NCBI RefSeq assembly: GCF_000253255.1
Contig: NC_015580.1
Coordinates: forward strand, 62,001 to 126,000
Length of the DNA: 64,000 nucleotides
Reading direction: 5' to 3'
Source of the DNA: Novosphingobium sp. PP1Y
Lineage (GTDB): Bacteria; Pseudomonadota; Alphaproteobacteria; Sphingomonadales; Sphingomonadaceae
Both the position numbers and the translations under genes were made by a program. Within the stretch, counting starts at the first letter, position 1. The number at the start of each line of letters is the position of its first letter. The notes under the pieces were generated by a model. The model saw only the letters and a program-made list of their open reading frames with translations. It was not told the DNA's origin and did no database searches. Below, one piece after another: positions 8,241 to 16,031 of this stretch.

Positions 8241-11108
8241 TCACGCAGGGGTTTCCATCGCGCCGACGACATCGTCGCAGCGATCGCACAGCGCGCCGTC
8301 CTCGGACACTTCCGGAAGGTGGCGCCAGCAGCGGCCGCACTTGTGGTGGGAGGTCGGGGACGCGGACACTGTTTCGCCTTGCCCCCGGGTCACTGTCGCT
8401 GTGATGAACAACTCGGCGAAGTCCGCTTCGGGAGCCGATGCCGGTACGGTCACTTCGGCGGCAAGGCTGGAGCCGACGATCTTCTCGCGGCGCAGCGGCT
8501 CGATCGCTTCGGTGACCTTCTCGCGCAGGTCGCGCAGGGCATCCCAGCGCGCCAGGTCGGCCTCGACCTCGGGCACCTTTGGCCATTCCAGCAGGTGGAC
8601 GCTGTCGCCATCGGGATAGCGCGTGCCCCAGACTTCCTCGGCGGTGAAGACGATCACCGGCGCGGCATAGCGGATCAGCGCATGGAACAGCGTGTCGAGG
8701 ACGGTGCGATAGGCGCGCCGTTTCGGATCCGTCGGCGCATCGCAGTAGAGGCAGTCCTTGCGGATGTCGAAGAAGAAGGCCGACAGATCCTCGTTGCAGA
8801 AGTCGATCAGCGATCGCACGTACTCGTTGAAGTCGTAGTCGCGGACCGCTTCGTGCAGCTTCCTGTCGAGCTTGCCGAGCAGGGCGAGCACATAGCGCTC
8901 CAGTTCCGGCATTTCGGCAACCGGCAGGCGTTCGGCTTCGTCGAAGTCGGCGAGCGCGCCCAGCATGTAGCGGAACGTGTTGCGCAGGCGGCGGTACTGG
9001 TCGGCCACGCCCTTGAGGATCTCGTCGCCGATGCGGTGGTCTTCGGTGAAGTCGACCGAAAGCGCCCAGAGCCGGATGATGTCGGCGCCGTACTGCTCCA
9101 TGACCTTGAGCGGGCTGACCGTGTTGCCCAGCGACTTGGACATCTTCATGCCCTTGGCGTCCATCGTGAAGCCGTGGGTGAGGATGGCCTTGTAGGGCGC
9201 ATGGCCGCGCGTCGCGCAGGCTTCGAGCAGCGAGGACTGGAACCAGCCGCGATGCTGGTCCGATCCTTCGAGGTAGAGATCGGCGATCGGGCCGACGTGA
9301 TCCTCGTGCGGGGCCAGTTCGGGCCACTTGCCGCTTTCGAGGACGAAGGCGTGGGTCGAGCCGGAATCGAACCAGACGTCGAGAATGTCGGTGACCCGCT
9401 CGTAGTCGTCGGCCTCGTAGTCCGGGCCGAGGAATTCCTGCGCGCGCGCTTCGCTCCAGGCATCAACACCCGATTCGCGGATCGCGTTGATGATGCGGGC
9501 GTTGACTTCGGCGTCGACGAGGTATTCGCCGGTCTCGCGGTTGACGAACAGCGTGATCGGCACGCCCCAGGCGCGCTGGCGCGACAGGACCCAGTCGGGG
9601 CGGCCTTCGACCATCGAACCGATGCGGTTGCGGCCCTTTTCGGGAACGAAGCGGGTATCGGCGATTGCCTGCACGGCGGCCTGGCGCAGCGTCGGGGCGG
9701 CGCCCTCGGTTTCATCCTGCGGGTCGATAGCGCCGCCTTCGCCTTCCCAGCGCCGCTCGGCGCGAGTGGTGGCGGGCAGGTGGGTCAGCGCCTTGTCCAT
9801 CGGCACGAACCACTGCGGCGTGCAGCGGAAGATCACCTTGGCCTTGGACCGCCACGAGTGCGGATAGGAGTGGCTGTAGTCCGCGCTGGCCGCCAGCAGG
9901 CCGCCGGCTTCGCGAAGGTCGCTGCAGATCGGGCCGTCGGGCGCGTTGAACTTCGGGTTGATGACCGAACCCTGGCCGCCGAGCCAACCCCAGTCCTCAC
10001 GATAGCGACCGTCGCCCTCGACCGCGAACTTGGGATTGATCCCGTTCGCCTTGCACAGCTCGAAGTCGTCCTCGCCGTGGTCGGGCGCCATGTGGACGAA
10101 GCCGGTGCCGCTTTCGGTGGTGACGAAGCTGGAGCCATCGAGCAGCGGGCGCGGTTCGGCGAAGAAGCTGCCCAGCGCATGCATCGGATGGCGCACCCTG
10201 GTGCCCGCAAGCGAGGCGCCCTTGATGAAGAAGTGCAGCTTGTGGCTTTCGGCGCCGATACGCTTGAGGAAGTTCTCGACGAGCGGTTCGGCGACCATGT
10301 AGCGCGCGCCGCCCTCGACCTCGATCATGTGGTAATCGATGTGCTTGCCATAGGCGATCGCCTGGTTGACCGGGATCGTCCAGGGCGTGGTCGTCCAGAT
10401 CACCACCGCGGCGCCGAGCAGGTCCTCGTCCTCGGCTTCGACGATCTCGAAGGCGACGTCGATCTGGGTGGAGACGATGTCCTCGTACTCGACCTCGGCC
10501 TCGGCCAGCGCGGTCTTTTCGACCGGGCTCCACATCACCGGCTTGGCGCCGCGGTAGAGCATGTCGTTCTCGGCGAACTTGAGCAGTTCGGTGACGATGG
10601 TCGCCTCGGCGGCGAAGTCCATCGTCAGGTAGGGCTTGTCCCAGTGGCCGTTGACGCCCAGCCGCTTGAGCTGTTCGCGCTGCACGTCGACCCAGCTCTG
10701 TGCATAGGCGCGGCATTCGGCGCGGAATTCCTCGGCCGGGACTTCGTCCTTGTTCTTCTTCTTCTTGCGGTACTGCTCCTCGACCTTCCATTCGATCGGC
10801 AGGCCATGGCAGTCCCAGCCCGGAACGTAGGGCGCGTCCTTGCCCAGCAGCGTCTGGGTGCGCGCGACCATGTCCTTGAGGATGTGGTTGAGCGCATGGC
10901 CGATGTGCATGTCGCCATTGGCGTAGGGCGGGCCGTCATGGAGGATGAACTTGTCGCGGCCCGAGCGGGCCTCGCGCGTTCTTGCGTAAATGTCCTGTTC
11001 CTGCCAGCGCGCCAGAATGCCCGGCTCCTTCTGGGGGAGTCCGGCCTTCATCGGGAAATCGGTCTTCGGCAGGAAGACGGTGCTACGATAATCGCGCTGT
11101 TCGGTCAT
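8241..11108 (-). CDS. ileS: Isoleucyl-tRNA synthetase
   Basis: A 955-residue class I aminoacyl-tRNA synthetase that charges tRNA-Ile. The HIGH motif is in NGDMHIGHALNHILKD, the KMSKS motif in GMKMSKSLGNTV, and the editing (CP1) domain lies between. The C-terminus has a zinc finger with CGRCWRHLPEV and LCDRCDD (CxxC pairs), typical of the bacterial type sensitive to mupirocin. Length is as expected. It sits between ribF (225 bp upstream) and lspA (8 bp downstream). Confidence 0.97.
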   Translation of the reverse strand: MTEQRDYRSTVFLPKTDFPMKAGLPQKEPGILARWQEQDIYARTREARSGRDKFILHDGPPYANGDMHIGHALNHILKDMVARTQTLLGKDAPYVPGWDCHGLPIEWKVEEQYRKKKKNKDEVPAEEFRAECRAYAQSWVDVQREQLKRLGVNGHWDKPYLTMDFAAEATIVTELLKFAENDMLYRGAKPVMWSPVEKTALAEAEVEYEDIVSTQIDVAFEIVEAEDEDLLGAAVVIWTTTPWTIPVNQAIAYGKHIDYHMIEVEGGARYMVAEPLVENFLKRIGAESHKLHFFIKGASLAGTRVRHPMHALGSFFAEPRPLLDGSSFVTTESGTGFVHMAPDHGEDDFELCKANGINPKFAVEGDGRYREDWGWLGGQGSVINPKFNAPDGPICSDLREAGGLLAASADYSHSYPHSWRSKAKVIFRCTPQWFVPMDKALTHLPATTRAERRWEGEGGAIDPQDETEGAAPTLRQAAVQAIADTRFVPEKGRNRIGSMVEGRPDWVLSRQRAWGVPITLFVNRETGEYLVDAEVNARIINAIRESGVDAWSEARAQEFLGPDYEADDYERVTDILDVWFDSGSTHAFVLESGKWPELAPHEDHVGPIADLYLEGSDQHRGWFQSSLLEACATRGHAPYKAILTHGFTMDAKGMKMSKSLGNTVSPLKVMEQYGADIIRLWALSVDFTEDHRIGDEILKGVADQYRRLRNTFRYMLGALADFDEAERLPVAEMPELERYVLALLGKLDRKLHEAVRDYDFNEYVRSLIDFCNEDLSAFFFDIRKDCLYCDAPTDPKRRAYRTVLDTLFHALIRYAAPVIVFTAEEVWGTRYPDGDSVHLLEWPKVPEVEADLARWDALRDLREKVTEAIEPLRREKIVGSSLAAEVTVPASAPEADFAELFITATVTRGQGETVSASPTSHHKCGRCWRHLPEVSEDGALCDRCDDVVGAMETPA

Positions 11109-11333
11109 GATCGGCGGGCGTTAGAGCAATCTGCGCCATCGGAAAAGGGTGCGCATTCGTGTCGGGCGCCAGTTCCGCCAGATTGGAGCAGAATCGGACA
11201 GGCCTGCGCGACCTTTCGCGGGGAGATGGCGGCTTGTGACCGGTCGTATCGACTTCGCCCGCGATCCGCGGAGCGCTTGGTCTCGGGCCGGGAAAACCTC
11301 GGCGAGCCCCTCAGATCAGCTCGCAGGAGCCCT

Positions 11334-12266
11334 TCAGGCCACGCCGGCCAGCAGCTCGCGCGCCTTCGCGCAATCGAGCGTCATCTGCGCGATCAGCGCA
11401 TCGAGCGAGTCGAACTTTGCTTCGGCACGCAGGTAATGGTGGAAGGCGATTTCGATTTCCTGACCGTAGAGGTCGCCGGAAAAGTCGAAGAAATGCGGCT
11501 CGAGCAGTTCGCGCGGCGGATCGAAGGTAGGGCGCACGCCGATGTTGGCAGCGCCGAGCACCGTGCGGCCGTCGGGAAGGTGTCCGGTCACTGCATAGAT
11601 GCCGTACCGCGGGCGCAGGTATGTGCCGAGGTCGAGGTTCGCGGTCGGGAAGCCGATCACGCGGCCGCGCTTGTCGCCGTGCTGGACGATGCCGCGTATG
11701 GCGAAGGGGCGGGTCAGCAGGCGCTTGACCGTCTCGCACTCGCCCGCGCGCAGAGCGTCGCGGATGCGGCTGGAGCTGATCGGGCCTTCATCGTCGTGCA
11801 CCGCGCCCACCGAGCGCGAGGAGATGCCGAATTGCGGGCCCATTTCGCGCAGGATGCAGGGATTGCCGCCGCGGCCCTTGCCGAAAGTGAAGTCGTCGCC
11901 GGTCACGACGCCGGCAGCGCCGAGTTGACCGGCGAGGATTTCCTCGATCCAGTGCTCAGCCGTCGTGTTCGCCATTGCCGCGTCGAAGTGGAACACCAGC
12001 ATGGCATCGGCCCCGGCTGCAGCGAAAAGTTCCTGCCGCTGAGCGAGGGTGGTGAGTCGGAACGGTTCGGCTTCGGGCTGGAAATAACGCACCGGATGCG
12101 GATCGAATGTCGCCACGACGGCCGGGCGGCCTTCCGCCCGGGCCCAGGCGATCGCTTCGCCGACCACGGCCTGGTGGCCCTGGTGGAATCCGTCGAAGTT
12201 GCCCAGCGCGATGATCGCGCCGCGGCAGGATTCGGGGATGGGGTCGCGGTTGTCGAGGCGAATCAT
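11334..12266 (-). CDS. ribF: Bifunctional riboflavin kinase / FAD synthetase
   Basis: A 310-residue enzyme that makes FMN from riboflavin and FAD from FMN. The N-terminal adenylyltransferase domain shows GNFDGFHQGHQAVVG (HxGH-type site) and DDFTFGKGRGGN; the C-terminal kinase domain shows RGRVIGFPTANLDLG and the closing FHHYLRAEAKFDSLDALIAQM. Start ATG 12266. The order ribF-ileS-lspA on one strand is common in proteobacteria. The low-GC dihydrofolate reductase lies 36 bases upstream on the same strand and may be transcribed with it. Confidence 0.95.
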   Translation of the reverse strand: MIRLDNRDPIPESCRGAIIALGNFDGFHQGHQAVVGEAIAWARAEGRPAVVATFDPHPVRYFQPEAEPFRLTTLAQRQELFAAAGADAMLVFHFDAAMANTTAEHWIEEILAGQLGAAGVVTGDDFTFGKGRGGNPCILREMGPQFGISSRSVGAVHDDEGPISSSRIRDALRAGECETVKRLLTRPFAIRGIVQHGDKRGRVIGFPTANLDLGTYLRPRYGIYAVTGHLPDGRTVLGAANIGVRPTFDPPRELLEPHFFDFSGDLYGQEIEIAFHHYLRAEAKFDSLDALIAQMTLDCAKARELLAGVA

Positions 12267-12302
12267 GTAGCGCCTCGTAGATTTTCAAAGTCCAAGGTGC
12301 AA

Positions 12303-12968
12303 TTACGTTGGCATCACTGACGGAACCGCAAAATTGAGCGGTCTTTGTCGTTTTGCCTTTTCCTTTTGCCGTTCAGACATGCGTTGAAGCGCACGAGAAG
12401 CTATCTCCGCGCGGTATGCGCGGCGATTTAATAGGTTGGGGGCAGTAAAACACTTTATACGGAAGCCATACTGATCTTGTCCAGGGACCGCTGGGAACTC
12501 TCCTAGGTCCTCTGACCTCCAGTCACAAAATTCATCGATTATCGACTTGGATAGGAAGGCGTCAGCGTCCTCAGCGACATGATCGACAAAGGTTACGAGA
12601 AAGCGATCTACCAAATTGTAGAATTCTTCATATGTGTAAGCTCCGCCTATAACGAAAGCTTCCTTGGCAGAGCAGCATTCAATCGCGGCAATAGCTTCAG
12701 GCAATTCGGAGACGAATCGGCAGGAATCAGTGGAATTAAAAAGGGGCGCCCGCCTAGAAAGGATAACATTTTCGCGTCCCTTCAGGCATCCTCCAATTGA
12801 ATCGTGCGTTTTTCTTCCCATAACAACGATGTTGCCGGTCGTTGTTTTGCGGAAGAAAGCCATATCGCTCTTGATCGACCAAGGCAGGTGGTTCTTGCAG
12901 CCGATCGCACCATGTCGATCGATTGCAACAATGGCCGTCAGCGGCTTCGCTACAGGATCGAGGTTCAT
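12303..12968 (-). CDS. Dihydrofolate reductase with C-terminal extension, atypical composition
   Basis: A 221-residue protein whose first ~170 residues are a dihydrofolate reductase: VAIDRHGAIGCKNHLPW, the substrate-binding acid Asp35 in KSDMAFFRK, the NADPH-binding MGRKTHDSIGG, ENVILSR, and FVIGGAYTYEEF. It reduces dihydrofolate for thymidylate and purine synthesis. About 45 basic residues (NRRAYRAEIASRALQR to the end) extend past the usual C-terminus. By hand count the segment 12301-12780 is about 49% GC against roughly 65% around it, and codon choice is correspondingly relaxed. This suggests acquisition from a different genome, or an extra or replacing copy of folA. I cannot tell whether it confers antifolate resistance. 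Confidence 0.85.
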   Translation of the reverse strand: MNLDPVAKPLTAIVAIDRHGAIGCKNHLPWSIKSDMAFFRKTTTGNIVVMGRKTHDSIGGCLKGRENVILSRRAPLFNSTDSCRFVSELPEAIAAIECCSAKEAFVIGGAYTYEEFYNLVDRFLVTFVDHVAEDADAFLSKSIIDEFCDWRSEDLGEFPAVPGQDQYGFRIKCFTAPNLLNRRAYRAEIASRALQRMSERQKEKAKRQRPLNFAVPSVMPT

Positions 12969-13027
12969 TGCTTACTTAGAATCCTATTGTTTTGTGAATT
13001 CAAGAGTCACTTTTGCAACACTTGCCT

Positions 13028-14086
13028 TCAGTCGAGCGTCAGGCGGGTGACGTGGCCCATCTTGCGGCCTGGGCGCGCGGCGGCCTTGCCGTAGAGGTGC
13101 AGGTGGTTGGCCGGATCGGAGAGGATCGCAGGCCAGTCGTGCGCCTCGTCGCCGATCAGGTTGCGCATCTCCACGGCCCTGGCGGCAAGGCCGGTGCCGC
13201 CCAGCGGCAGCCCGCAGATCGCGCGGACGTGGTTTTCGAACTGGCTGGTGACCGCGCCTTCGATGGTCCAGTGCCCCGAATTGTGCACGCGCGGCGCCAT
13301 CTCGTTGAAGACCGGGCCGTCCCTGGTCGCGAAGAATTCCAGCGTGAGCACCCCGACATAGCCCAGCGCGTCGGCGACCCTGGCCGCCAGTTCGCGCGCG
13401 GCGGGGACCTGCGCCTCGACTTCGGCGCTGGCCGGGACCGTGCTGAGCGAGAGAATGCCGCCCTCATGGACGTTCTGGGCGCTATCGAAATAGCGGATGT
13501 CGCCGTCTTCGCCGCGGCACAGGATGACCGAGAATTCGGCGAAGAAGTTCACGAACCCTTCGTAGATCAGCGGCTTGGCCGGCAGGTCCAGTCCCCTGGC
13601 GTCCTCGGCCTTCATGATCCGCCACTGGCCCTTGCCGTCATAGCCGTCGCGGCGGGTCTTGAGGATGCCCGGCGCGCCGATGGCGGCAATGGCCGCGTCG
13701 AGGTCGGCCGCCGAATCGACCGGGGCGAAGGGCGCGGGAGCGCCGCCCAGATCGGTGACGAAAGTCTTTTCGTTGAGGCGGTCCTGCGCGGTTTCCAGGG
13801 CGCGCGGGTGGGGATGGAGCACGGTATCGCCAAGCTGCAGCAGCGGCGCGACCGGCACGTTCTCGAATTCGTAGGTCACCACTGCGCAGTCCGCGGCGAA
13901 GCGGGCGAGGGCTTCGGCATCGTGCCAGTCCGCACAGGTGAACGCCGCGCTAACCTCGGCAGCGATCGAATCGGCTTCGGGCGCAAAGATATGGCAGCGA
14001 TAGCCGAGCTGCGCGGCCGCCACCGCGATCATCCGGCCCAGTTGGCCGCCGCCGAGAATTCCGATCGTTTCGCCTGGTGGGATCAT
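13028..14086 (-). CDS. purK: 5-(carboxyamino)imidazole ribonucleotide synthase
   Basis: A 352-residue ATP-grasp enzyme that carboxylates AIR to N5-CAIR in purine synthesis. The N-terminus has IGILGGGQLGRMIAVAA; later come TYEFENVP, KTRRDGYDGKGQW (the ATP-grasp lysine loop), FNEMAPRVHNSGHWTIE and the closing LHLYGK. Start ATG 14086, placed directly before the glycine-rich loop; the longer frame upstream has no sensible domain. It lies 58 bases after purE on the same strand, and the two products act in sequence. Confidence 0.95.
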   Translation of the reverse strand: MIPPGETIGILGGGQLGRMIAVAAAQLGYRCHIFAPEADSIAAEVSAAFTCADWHDAEALARFAADCAVVTYEFENVPVAPLLQLGDTVLHPHPRALETAQDRLNEKTFVTDLGGAPAPFAPVDSAADLDAAIAAIGAPGILKTRRDGYDGKGQWRIMKAEDARGLDLPAKPLIYEGFVNFFAEFSVILCRGEDGDIRYFDSAQNVHEGGILSLSTVPASAEVEAQVPAARELAARVADALGYVGVLTLEFFATRDGPVFNEMAPRVHNSGHWTIEGAVTSQFENHVRAICGLPLGGTGLAARAVEMRNLIGDEAHDWPAILSDPANHLHLYGKAAARPGRKMGHVTRLTLD

Positions 14087-14144
14087 TGGCCCGGGACTGT
14101 GCTTTCTTGGTCTTGGGTTGGGAGGAATGCGTTTCGCTTGCCGG

Positions 14145-14630
14145 TCAGGACGGGCGCTCGGCCACGCTCTCGGTTTGCTCGGCGCGGAACGCCTTGAGGC
14201 GTTCGGCCAGCTCGGGGTCGCCGGTGGACAGGATCGAGGCAGCAAGGAGGCCGGCGTTGGCCGCGCCCGCTTCGCCGATCGCCAGTGTGCCTACAGGAAT
14301 GCCGGCGGGCATCTGTACGATCGAGAGCAGGCTGTCCTGCCCCGAAAGCGCTTTCGACTGGACCGGCACGCCCAGCACCGGCAGGTGCGTCATCGATGCG
14401 ACCATGCCCGGCAGGTGCGCCGCGCCGCCCGCTCCGGCGATGATCACCTTGAAGCCTTCGTCCTCGGCGCTCTTGGCGAAAGCGACGAGACGGTCGGGCG
14501 TGCGGTGCGCGGAAACGATGCGCGCGTCGTAGGGCACGCCCAGCTTGTCGAGCATGGCGGCGGCGCGCTGCATGGTCGGCCAGTCGGACTGGCTGCCCAT
14601 GATGATCGCGACAGTCGGCTGTTCGCTCAC
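14145..14630 (-). CDS. purE: N5-CAIR mutase
   Basis: A 161-residue class I PurE that converts N5-CAIR to CAIR. Motifs: IIMGSQSDWPTM, VSAHRTPDRL and AGAGGAAHLPGM, with the usual short length. The start is GTG at 14630, preceded by GGAG. Its start is one base from the gpmA stop, so the two are translationally coupled, and purK follows. Confidence 0.95.
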   Translation of the reverse strand: MSEQPTVAIIMGSQSDWPTMQRAAAMLDKLGVPYDARIVSAHRTPDRLVAFAKSAEDEGFKVIIAGAGGAAHLPGMVASMTHLPVLGVPVQSKALSGQDSLLSIVQMPAGIPVGTLAIGEAGAANAGLLAASILSTGDPELAERLKAFRAEQTESVAERPS

Positions 14631-14631
14631 C

Positions 14632-15324
14632 TCAACGCTCCGACAGGTAGTAACGGTCGACCACGTTGAGGTCGGTGTCGAGGTCGTAGACGATCGGCTG
14701 GCCGGTCGGGATTTCCAGTCCGGTGATTTCCTCGTCCGAGATGTTGGAGAGGTGCTTCACCAGCGCGCGCAGGGAATTGCCGTGGGCCGAAACGATCACG
14801 GTGGCATCCGAGCTCGTCCGCAGGTGCGGGACGATCGAGCTCTGGTAATAGGGCAGGACGCGCGCGATGGTGTCCTTGAGGCTCTCGGTCTGCGGCACGT
14901 CGATTCCGGCATAGCGCGGGTCGGAGGACAGGTCGAACTCGCTGCCGCGTTCGAGGACCGGCGGCGGCGTATCGAAGCTGCGGCGCCAGATCTTCACCTG
15001 GTCCTCGCCGTGCCTGGCCGCGGTCTCGGCCTTGTCGAGGCCGGTGAGTCCGCCGTAGTGACGCTCATTGAGGCGCCAGTCCTTGGTTTCCGGGATCCAC
15101 AGGATGCCCGCGGCCTCCAGCGCGAAGTGCAGCGTCTTGATCGCGCGGGTCTGCAGCGAGGTGAACGCGACGGTCGGCAGGATGCCCTTTTCCTTCAGCA
15201 GCGCGCCGGCCGCTCGGGCCTCTGCTTCGCCTTTCTCGGTGAGGTCGACGTCCCACCAGCCGGTGAAACGGTTCTCGAGATTCCATTGGCTCTGGCCGTG
15301 GCGAACGAGGATCAGGCGAGGCAA
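14632..15324 (-). CDS. gpmA: 2,3-bisphosphoglycerate-dependent phosphoglycerate mutase
   Basis: A 230-residue glycolytic enzyme that interconverts 3- and 2-phosphoglycerate. The phosphohistidine is His9 in ILVRHGQSQWN; NLENRFTGWWDVDLTEKG, LNERHYGGLTGLDKAE and VSAHGNSLRALVKHL are all typical. The start is TTG at 15324, supported by an AAAGGA ribosome site eight bases upstream. First gene of the gpmA-purE-purK group. Confidence 0.95.
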   Translation of the reverse strand: MPRLILVRHGQSQWNLENRFTGWWDVDLTEKGEAEARAAGALLKEKGILPTVAFTSLQTRAIKTLHFALEAAGILWIPETKDWRLNERHYGGLTGLDKAETAARHGEDQVKIWRRSFDTPPPVLERGSEFDLSSDPRYAGIDVPQTESLKDTIARVLPYYQSSIVPHLRTSSDATVIVSAHGNSLRALVKHLSNISDEEITGLEIPTGQPIVYDLDTDLNVVDRYYLSER

Positions 15325-15459
15325 GGCGGATATCCTTTATTTGGCGGCGTCTTGGCCGTGGCGGTACCTTCGAAAGGGTCGGACTGAACTTTCAGGCCGC
15401 AGCCCCTAGCTTTCCGGGGGCGATTTGGAAAGCCTGCCCGATTCGTTTTCGCGCCCGGC

Positions 15460-15621
15460 TCAGTCCGGCTGCGCATCGCTCGCGGCATTGCCGGGGGTGC
15501 CCAGGGCCCGGGCCTGGGCCTTGCGGCGGCGCAAGTTCTCGCGCAGCTTGGCGGCCAGCCTTTCCTCTCGAGTCTGCGCGGCTGCGGGGGATGCCTGGGG
15601 CTTGCGGACATCGTCGTTCAT
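15460..15621 (-). CDS. Small basic protein of unknown function, 53 aa
   Basis: The frame open from 15825 contains a plausible short gene from ATG 15621: MNDDVRKPQASPAAAQTREE, then an Arg/Lys-rich helix (RLAAKLRENLRRRKAQARAL) and a polar tail. It has no membrane segment and could bind nucleic acid or simply be disordered. Small proteins with this Arg-rich layout are common in sphingomonads, but I cannot name a family. An ATG at 15627 is an equal alternative. The part upstream of 15627 overlaps the tRNA gene and is not coding. Confidence 0.55.
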   Translation of the reverse strand: MNDDVRKPQASPAAAQTREERLAAKLRENLRRRKAQARALGTPGNAASDAQPD

Positions 15622-15664
15622 GGCCATCGCAATGCATCCATGTTCGGGAAAGCGCAAGCGACGC

Positions 15665-15696
15665 TTGACAATTGGCCCGCTCGCAGACAATAGCGC
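15665..15696 (+). promoter_or_regulatory. Possible sigma-70 promoter of tRNA-Thr
   Basis: A perfect -35 hexamer TTGACA at 15665-15670 is followed, 18 bases later, by AATAGC as a weak -10. It lies about 55 bases upstream of the tRNA gene. Confidence 0.35.
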
Positions 15697-15749
15697 GCCC
15701 CTGCCCCGCATCGACGGGGAGACGGCGCCGGACTTTGCCGGTTGCAGGC

Positions 15750-15824
15750 GCTGCTGTAGCTCAGTGGTAGAGCGCACCCTTGGTAAGGGTGAGGTCGGGA
15801 GTTCAATCCTCCCCAGCAGCACCA
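15750..15824 (+). tRNA. tRNA-Thr (anticodon GGT)
   Basis: Full cloverleaf by eye: acceptor GCTGCTG/CAGCAGC, D arm GCTC-AGTGGTA-GAGC, anticodon stem CACCC/GGGTG with loop TTGGTAA (anticodon GGT), T arm GGGAG-TTCAATC-CTCCC, discriminator A and an encoded CCA at 15822-15824. It reads ACC and ACU. Confidence 0.95.
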
Positions 15825-15934
15825 TTATTCTTTCATCGCCATGTCGAATGTAAGTGCTGTCGGTGCTGAAGGCGCGGACTTGCGCCGTTTTTCCCTGACC
15901 AGAGATTTAACCTAAGTTGCTGTTTTGCAACCCA

Positions 15935-15974
15935 TTGTCATCAAACTGTCGTCGGATTGGCACGGCAGTGTCAT
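15935..15974 (+). promoter_or_regulatory. Tandem Pho box (PhoB operator), predicted
   Basis: Four heptamers start exactly 11 bases apart: TTGTCAT (15935), CTGTCGT (15946), TTGGCAC (15957) and GTGTCAT (15968). The PhoB consensus is two CTGTCAT-like heptamers in 11-bp phase, so this is two adjoining boxes; the first pair is the stronger. The array ends 57 bases before the ATG of the receptor-phytase operon. Confidence 0.75.
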
Positions 15975-16031
15975 CGTTCGTGCCTAGTGGGCGCCCCGCG
16001 ACATCAGAAAAGTCACAGGGAACTCTCCACC

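Noticed and set aside
8319..12320. 1333-codon open frame on the plus strand across ileS and ribF
   Set aside because: It is the antisense shadow of GC-rich ileS/ribF, which have complete motifs on the minus strand; low-complexity His/Asp/Val/Arg-rich translation, and it overlaps the whole of two known genes.
15622..15825. Upstream extension of the 53-aa protein (to 122 aa)
   Set aside because: It would overlap the tRNA-Thr gene and the extension has no sensible protein features; the ATG at 15621 (or 15627) is preferred.
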